Origin: Lingula anatina
Taxonomy: Eukaryota; Brachiopoda; Lingulata; Lingulida; Lingulidae
Direction of reading: 5' to 3'
DNA length: 64,000 nucleotides
NCBI RefSeq assembly: GCF_001039355.2
Contig: NW_019775518.1
Location: 279,847-343,846, forward strand
Position numbers and translations under genes: made by a program. Of this stretch, positions 57,491 through 64,000 are shown piece after piece. The notes below the pieces were generated by a model. That model was given only the letters and a program-made list of their open reading frames with translations, was not told the origin of the DNA and made no database searches. The stretch's first letter is position 1. Each line of letters begins with the position of its first letter.

Positions 57491-57844
57491 CACTACTGCA
57501 TCTTGGTTAAATCAGTCGAGGTCTCTTAAATGCTGAAAGCCAAAGACAGAGTGATCATGTGACTTTCTTGGCATCAAGAGAATAGTGACGTTGCTTGCGT
57601 TATATACCTACCAGTAGACAAATTTAAAATCTCTCACGCTCTTAAAAAAATAGCATAAACTTTTCATGTTTAACAATTATTATTTATCATTTCATTACAC
57701 TAAGTCATATCATATGGGTATAGTTTAAAACGGGAATGAGTTTACATAAATTTAAGCCACACGTGCATACACATTATTTGTAAATCTATAACTTTTTAAC
57801 GAGAGTTGTGTTATTTACCTTTTGTTTTTAAGCTGTTCATTCTT

Positions 57845-58260
57845 CCTCGTTATCAGATATATCGGTAAAAAACATGTATTTCCCCTGTGAACTTGTAATT
57901 ACATGTAGAACATGAATGCTCTGAAAACCAGCACGTATATTCCGAAACCGCCTCGTAGTAAAAAAGTCACCAAAACGTAGAATTATTACTCCTGTGGACT
58001 TGAAATAAACATCCGTTTGATTTTGACTATATTCCATAACCGCCTCCTCGTCAGAAATAACAATAAAAACTAGAATTATTATTCCCGTGAACTTGTAATA
58101 AACATCTGTCGATTTTGAATATATTCCGAAACTGCATTGTTGTCAGAAATATCACCAAAAAGTAAATTTCTTTCTCCTTTGCACTTGTGAAAAATTAGTT
58201 TGACTATATTCCGGTCTGACGCTCCTTTTTTATCAGAAATGTCACTCAAAAGTAGAGGTT
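57845..58260. repeat. Tandem repeat with period of about 105 bases
   Basis: About four degenerate units, each containing TATATTCCG, CGCCTC, TCAGAAAT, a TAGAATTATT-like stretch and TGTGAACTTG. Confidence 0.7.
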
Positions 58261-58316
58261 TTGCCTTGGGACATTGTTTCCGCAGCAGTCACAGCTAGGT
58301 GTGGCTCAGCTGAGAC

Positions 58317-58523
58317 GTGCATGGTCAGTATCAACGGTTGATTAAATACTTCACAGGCCAGTTGAACGTCCACGACAAGTATTTAACAAAAATTGACCAA
58401 ATTGGCCAGACATTACGTAAGAATTTGGCGGGAGGTGACCAGCGCACGTGGACGAGTTTATTCCGTATAACATCTCTAGAGCGTGATATAGAGTCACTTT
58501 ATTCGATTTTAGGGGTGTTTTAG
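58317..58523 (+). other. Unassigned open frame, possible exon fragment
   Basis: 68 codons with protein-like composition (HGQYQRLIKYFTG, then WTSLFRITSLERDIESLYS). It opens with GTG, not ATG, and an in-frame TGA lies just upstream. I do not recognise it. It could be part of an exon or a decayed element gene. Confidence 0.25.
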
Positions 58524-58563
58524 GATGAAATGACTGTATTTTCTCTCGGTATGTATGTCAATT

Positions 58564-58656
58564 AATACACTGTCACCCTCTCGCGACATATGCCACGAAC
58601 ACCTCTCGCTGACGCTCGAGGTGTTATGGCATATATCGCTCGGGTGACAGTGTATT
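58564..58656. mobile_element. 93-base near-perfect hairpin (MITE-like)
   Basis: AATACACTGTCACCC at the left pairs with GGGTGACAGTGTATT at the right. Internal matches continue (CATATGCCA with TGGCATAT, ACACCTC with GAGGTGT) down to a small loop of GCTGACGCTC type. The small size and continuous pairing suggest a miniature inverted-repeat element. Confidence 0.7.
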
Positions 58657-58945
58657 ATCTCACACATAAACCGTTAAACTGGCCATTGTGTGTCCTTGGG
58701 TTTTCTTTGAACGACTTACCGTACAGCTGACACGAACCATGGAATCGCGGATATTTCATTACATAAGTTATGAAACCCTTATTACATATTTGTCGAATTC
58801 CTCCCTTCAGTTGTATCTACGTTCAACATTCAACTGCCATTACTTCTTTTTTTGTTATTTTGCATATGCCGTATAAGCATTAATTCCAGGGAAAACATTC
58901 CAACCCACTTATTCCAGGGAAACCATTCCAATACAAGCTCGCCAC

Positions 58946-58984
<39 letters not shown>

Positions 58985-60481
58985 CAACGTGAATCGGGGC
59001 TAATAGGAAGAGGAAAAACACCATCCATCATCCCAGACATCAGGAAAACCCTCAGTTAGACCTAATCAAGCTACCAGCGCCGTCACGGCCAGCCTTACCA
59101 GCAACATTCGGCCCTATTGCAAGCAAACCTTTGTGAGTTTCCTCAGCCACAATGCACCCGTCCTGTCTGTTATGGCTGGTTACTAAAAACAACGGCAAAA
59201 TAATAATAAACCTCTACCCAATTTCCACAGTACACCCGTTCTGCTACCTAACCCCTTTTTGGACAGGCATCAACATAAAAGTAATACCTGGTCTAAAATA
59301 TCAGTTCCAACACTCTAATGTGGAGCATGATAACCTTAAAAAATAATCATTCTGAGTATGCTTAACATTAAGTCCATGTGGTTGTTACACCTTTCTCTAT
59401 TATTCTAATCCCTTCATGGTCATACTTATATTTAACATAAAAGCGATAAAAACAGTTTATTAAACAAAATGTTAAAACATACAGACTAAAGTCTACATCA
59501 GTGGTTGGCTGGGCAAATTGCATATGTACAGTATCTACATTGTACCTCCATATAATTGTCTAGAAGACCAGGCATTACCTCTCAGCAAGGATGAGGCCTG
59601 TTTCTTTAATCTCCAGTCTCATATACACAGGGAAACCCATTAATGTATTTTCTACGGCCAAGCAAGCACTCTTTTCTAGTTACCACTATAAGCGAACCCA
59701 AATAAAGTCTCACGTGTAAGATACACTATTTTATCAAATGGGCTTGGACTTTTGGTATCACCTTCAAACACTCAATGTTAACTTGATCAAATATAACCGT
59801 AAAAATTATCAATTTGGGTTAATCATTAACCATTTTGTAAACCCATATCTTCGGGACAACAAGTCAGCAGTTTTGTGACCAAAGAAAGAGAAAAATAGTC
59901 CAGCCAGTAAACCACCGGCAAAGCTATCAACACCTGGTCATCAATTCTTTTAAAACCTTCATAGCTAATGAAGCATTGTATTGAAAATACCAAGCTTTTG
60001 AGTGTAGTGTATAGATTGACCTTAACTATAAGTGAAACCATGAAACCTGTGTATATGAAAAAATGACACGTACGGGGAATACGGAAGGTATCACTTGGTT
60101 TAGGGATCGGTTTTAAACACTTCATGAAGTCAATAGGTATGATACATGTAGAATGCTACGGATGAAAATATAAAATTATACATTGGTCATTTTAGAGAAG
60201 CAAAGCGTTTTTTTTTTTAAGTTCGCTTTAAAATTTAAAATTTAACTATTCTTGTTGATAGTTTCATTAACCAACTTTGCTTACCTTGTTGGCTCAAAAG
60301 CAGGTACAGGAAAATGAAGCTATGATGTCGAAATCTTCATGAGATATAACGTCAGGATTACTGCAAAAAGGCTTGACCTACAAAGTGTTTGTCCACGTTA
60401 TCAAATCAAAGACAATGGCAAAATCCAGATAAATAGATATATAGATAAATAAGTTAATTGAGGCCGCAGTCTCAGCGAAAT

Positions 60482-60483
<2 letters not shown>
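58657..60483. other. Non-coding sequence without recognised genes
   Basis: Contains a 19-base tandem pair (CCAGGGAAAACATTCCAA type) at 58887-58932 and an (AAT)n run at 58945-58982. Short frames only. Confidence 0.5.
58945..58982. repeat. (AAT)n microsatellite
   Basis: About 12 units. Confidence 0.95.

Positions 60484-60519
<36 letters not shown>
60484..60519. repeat. (CA)n microsatellite
   Basis: About 18 units. Confidence 0.95.
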
Positions 60520-60523
<4 letters not shown>

Positions 60524-60932
60524 GACCTCGCCTTAGTCGATTTTATGCATTTACATGTATACTAGCATGCATAACTGAGATAATGGGACAAGTGTTGACA
60601 AGTTATCTTTCTTCTTATGACCTTCATTCTAACAAATTAATCTGTAATGTAGATATTTTTATTACTTGTTACTCAAGATTCGATGACATTTAAACGGCAT
60701 AAAATAGAACACAATTAACACCTTATTAACTGTTTTTTCTTTTAACTGACGTCCAACTGATCAAATGGTCACATCGGAGTAAAATTAACACGGAAACTTA
60801 AAAGTTTTACGGTTGTCATACGTTGTACATGTATGACTATCTGCAAGTTCAACGCCGAGTCATATACATTGTAAGTCCAAATAAATGGTTGATTCGTTTT
60901 TCCCTACTGCACTTTCCGTTTTTTTTTAGCAT

Positions 60933-61024
60933 TGTGTTGTTCAATAAAACAAATAAAACTGATCGCTTTGGCATTTGTGGGCTCGTCAAAGCGATCAGTT
61001 TTATTTACTTTATTGAACAACACA
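60933..61024. repeat. 92-base hairpin with 38-base arms
   Basis: The left arm from TGTGTTGTTCAATAAA to GATCGCTTTG (60933-60970) pairs with 60987-61024 at all but two adjacent positions. The loop is 16 bases. There is no protein. The size is compatible with a microRNA precursor, but the nearly perfect pairing is also typical of a very young MITE. Confidence 0.75.
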
Positions 61025-61877
61025 AGAGTCAGGTCTGAAAATGTAACGACATGTCTCATTTCAAGATCACAAACTGGACAAGAAAGACCACGTCTTTCCT
61101 ATGGCGCGACTTCCGAACGACTGATCTCTTTCCCTCGCGCGAAAGAGACTTCGGCCAAAGAAAATCACACAAAAGAATACAAAAATACACGAACAAAGAC
61201 GAACGAATACGAACACAAGGAGAACACAACGAGAGCCCAAGGAGAGCGCAACTAAAGCACTTCGCCTGTCACACGACTAAAGCTAGTTTTTACGATTACA
61301 TGTATGTGATTTGGTATGGCATAAACGGGAGTCGTCACATTCTTACTGCAGTTTTGATGGTGTGAAAACGGAATCATTAAAAAGTAAAGCGCTTTTTTGT
61401 GCGTGTGACAGAGTGTATGCCGAAGATAACACCGATAATAAATTCGCAATGTTCGTAAAAATGATGTATTTGAATACAATTTTGTGTTCTCTTATCCTAA
61501 ATTTTAGGGGTGTCAAGCCCATACATGATATGATCTGTCCTTGAATACAATGGTGGTCTGCCGCCGATTGTTTTTCTGTTCATCCCTCAGTGTCCACGGT
61601 CTTCGAGAAATCTGCGAACGTTTGAGCTGATTACCGAAATGTCATTATACAAGCTGTTAAATAAAAGCACCCCCTTTTCATTGTATGCATTTGCACAAGC
61701 AAAATAAGAACATGTTTAATAGAAAAAAATGGAAAGATCCCAGTCATACTTGGAGTTGGACCATACCACCAGAGGTTCAACAGTTATATCTGGTTATTAC
61801 TCCTGGTGATATAGCAACATATATTGGAAAATGTATCTATATTAGGAAAGGCTATGGGCGGCGGTTTATACAAAAAT
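61025..61877. other. Spacer without recognised genes
   Basis: Short overlapping frames (61051-61365, 61685-61909) are not recognised and lack conserved motifs. AATAAA occurs near 61661. Confidence 0.45.
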
Positions 61878-62066
61878 TCAAAACACGATTAGTCGTCTGT
61901 ATCAGATAAGTCGAATTGAAAACACGATTAGTCGTCGTCGTTATCAGATCAGACGGCGATACTTTTATTTAAAATTTAACGAGGCATTTCTGAATTTCAC
62001 ACATTGAAAACATGATTTGACGTCGTCGTTATCAGATCAGACGAATTAAAAACACGATTAGTCAGG
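61878..62066. repeat. Dispersed tandem repeat, unit of about 38 bases
   Basis: AAAACACGATTAGTCGTC with TATCAGATCAGACG occurs about four times, partly interrupted by unrelated sequence at 61956-62005. Confidence 0.7.
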
Positions 62067-62260
62067 CTTCCTGTACGACAGAGAATTGTTTTTAAATGAC
62101 TGCTGTTTGTTTTTAAATTGACCAGAGGTGAATGCCCCTCATATTTTAACTCGATGCTACTTCCAAGTACACCCGGTCTCAGCAGTTCTACCAGATCCAC
62201 CTCCATTCTTTGTTTTACCAGAAATGATAATAAAAAAACAACCAAAACCTACGGCCACAG

Positions 62261-62372
62261 GGCATTTTAATTGCAGCACCCATTTTATGGAATCAACTAT
62301 CCGCACACATTCGGACAATTGATAGTATGGAGGTATTTTAAAAAAACTTAAAAACATTATTATTTGCACAGT
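62261..62372 (+). pseudogene. LINE reverse-transcriptase C-terminal relic
   Basis: The frame from 62261 reads GILIAAPILWNQLS, then IRTIDSMEVF, a stop, then KNLKTLLF. This is the characteristic AAPxLWNxLP...F(K)xxLKTxLF ending of non-LTR retrotransposon reverse transcriptases. It has one in-frame stop and no upstream body. Confidence 0.6.
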
Positions 62373-63889
62373 ATTTAATTAATATTTTCTCATTTTATCA
62401 GAGAAAAGTTGTATTGTTCAGACTATTACTATTTTAACCAGCGCGACGCGACCTTCGTGTGTTCGTGTAAACGTGTGAAAGACAGGCAACGGTCTTGACT
62501 CGCTGTTTATATTTTTTGTAATCAATATTGAAGTATACCCCCTTCGCCTACATGTAAACGTGTTAGTTTGCTTCATGTTCACTATATTCCTTTCAGGTGG
62601 ATCAGACAAGGCGTTGAGATTGATAAAAGTAGAGGTTAATCAAAATAATTGGGTGCAATTTTGTGAAATGATTTAATTGATGTGCACGAACCTAGCATGT
62701 TTAAATTCTTGAATTTTTAATTAGTAAAATCTTTCGTACACGGACTCATATTTATATTACTCTCAGGCTATACTCTTCGATGTTATTGTATTACACGGGA
62801 GTCTTGGAAACCTGAAGCACAAAGCATTGTGAAAGTTAATTCTTGTCTTGTTATATTCTTCATGCGTGTAGCTGGGATAAACACTGGGAACTAGAAACAG
62901 GCTTAATTTAGCTTTACTTAATTTACGACAATTTAAACAAAAACCAGTCATCAAGGCTTGCTCTGATTTTGTGTTAACCTGACACTGGTTTTAAAATAAC
63001 AAATGTAGACATGTTGGATGGATCAAAACACCGACATCGTTATATTTTAACTTAATGTGGTCATTTACACAGTAACACATAATATTAACAAGTTTTCTGT
63101 CGTTCAGCACGCATTACAGTGAGAGTAACCAAACAGTGAGGATGATCAATCCAAGCACAATCTAGGCAAGTATTGTTTACAAAATAGATCATGTTGAATA
63201 AACTTACGCTTTAATAAATAATCAGCACAAGGTTCGGTTTTTGTGACTTTTAAAAAGCTTTCGATCAAAGACGTTCAATGAAATCACAAATCATTTGACG
63301 ATTAACAAATGGACAGGTTCAAGGGGCATTTTTGTTTCAGCTAGTGGGACTTCAGGTAGAGGGTTTAGTGAAAGTGTTTCCTCGGATGATAGCAGCATCA
63401 CGCCCTAGGTCACTAAATACTTGAATGCAGTAAGTTTATAAATAAATTATACATTTATAAATAAATGCAATAAGAATTTTTTAAGACAGGTTGATGCTGA
63501 CGCTCATGCATGTTAATCAAACAAACAATACTTAGATCAATTTTTGACTGCGGAAAAACCCATACTGGATGAAATAACTGATAACAAATTTAACTACATG
63601 TAGCAGTTTGTTAGCAACACTAAAAACATAATCAGCTGTGCGTGCCAAACTAGTGAACAAATTGAATAGAAGCTTTTTGTCCAAGCATCCTATCCCAAAC
63701 TACTGAGTTGGAACAAAGGTCTAGTGACACGTACTGTGCAATTACAATTAATAGATCAGTTGCATACTTGATTGTTTTCCCCCCAGGTATCGCATGCATG
63801 CATTCTTACTTGAGTGATGTAAAACAAGTCGCCAGTGTACCCTGTTTGTAACTGTAGCAGAATATGTTCGACATGACGTTTCTGCACGG
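62373..63889. other. AT-rich non-coding sequence
   Basis: I see no gene, RNA or repeat here. Confidence 0.5.
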
Positions 63890-64000
63890 CAGCCGGAGAC
63901 ACAGTAATTGTACCACCAGCGTTAGCGCTGGCGGTACACATGATTTCGGTCCCGTCCGGATCGTTCCGCCGGCTCCGCCGGCTCCGCCGGACGGCTACCG
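63890..64000. repeat. GC-rich element at the window edge
   Basis: CAGCCGGAGACACAGTAATTG (shared with 7747 and 48878) leads into a hairpin GTACCACCAGCG/GCGCTGGCGGTAC (63910-63937). Three CCGCCGGCT-type repeats (63966-63990) follow, flanked by CCGTCCGG and CCGGACGG, which are inverse complements. It is probably the end of a repeat element running out of the window. Confidence 0.55.

Noticed and set aside
59041-59345. 64-codon ORF and CA-rich stretch resembling an exon
   Set aside because: No conserved motif and no splice-site pair that I trust.
1-64000. tRNA, rRNA and CRISPR signals
   Set aside because: No cloverleaf with A and B boxes, no rRNA sequence and no regularly spaced identical repeats with unique spacers were found by eye. 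The tandem repeats are ordinary minisatellites.

Overview
The window is nuclear DNA of an animal, most likely a marine invertebrate; I cannot name the species. The evidence is spliceosomal introns (GT-AG, two GC-AG) in every gene copy, AT-rich spacers, microsatellites, a solo LTR, several MITE-like inverted-repeat elements, a LINE relic and a fragment of a Polinton/virus-type DNA polymerase B. The assembly is a draft: there is a 587-base N gap (22536-23122) and four single N joints (6940, 8393, 32986, 40643), each flanked by sequence repeated elsewhere in the window.

Bases 1-54023 are a head-to-tail tandem array of one gene family, all on the + strand, labelled U1 to U21. Each complete copy has a 125-base exon 1 (41 codons plus two bases), a short phase-2 intron of 90-147 bases and a roughly 904-base exon 2. 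The product is a 342-residue S-adenosylmethionine-dependent methyltransferase resembling animal histamine N-methyltransferase (HNMT). It has a GGGxG motif after a beta strand, an acidic EEP motif after the second strand, an LKPGG motif and an HNMT-like C-terminal strand ending near NVTHFITIKK. Eight copies are intact: U3, U6, U7, U9, U12, U13, U17 and U19. U8 is open except for one in-frame stop. The others are pseudogenes, truncations or orphan first exons. Older debris lies between them: five decayed gene heads and five decayed gene tails. Subfamilies can be told from exon 1: A (U3, U9, U19), B (U1, U7, U13, U17), C (U5, U12, U14-U16, U18, U20), D (U2, U6, U21), and U8 alone.

Upstream of most copies sits a shared motif, TGCAGATCACGT (box 1). 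In subfamilies A and D it is followed about 132-144 bases later by a second block, AAGCGGKCATCTGA (box 2). Several subfamily C copies have a TATAAAAGG box exactly 84 bases before the ATG. The array grew by segmental duplication (6943-15388 matches 48083-54022; 33.3-37 kb matches 41.8-45.3 kb), a 3084-base tandem step (U14 to U15), gene conversion or unequal exchange (U14, U18), and local tail duplications. Transposon insertions can be dated against paralogous empty sites inside the same window.

The array stops abruptly at 54023, where U21 is fused to the 3' part of a DNA polymerase B gene (54024-54812). From there to 64000 no methyltransferase sequence is seen. This part holds AT-rich spacer, tandem repeats, two striking hairpins (58564-58656 and 60933-61024), a LINE reverse-transcriptase relic and a GC-rich repeat at the very end.

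Functional inference: the copies probably methylate small amines or imidazole compounds, with substrate range diversified by tandem duplication. The substrate itself cannot be read from the sequence.
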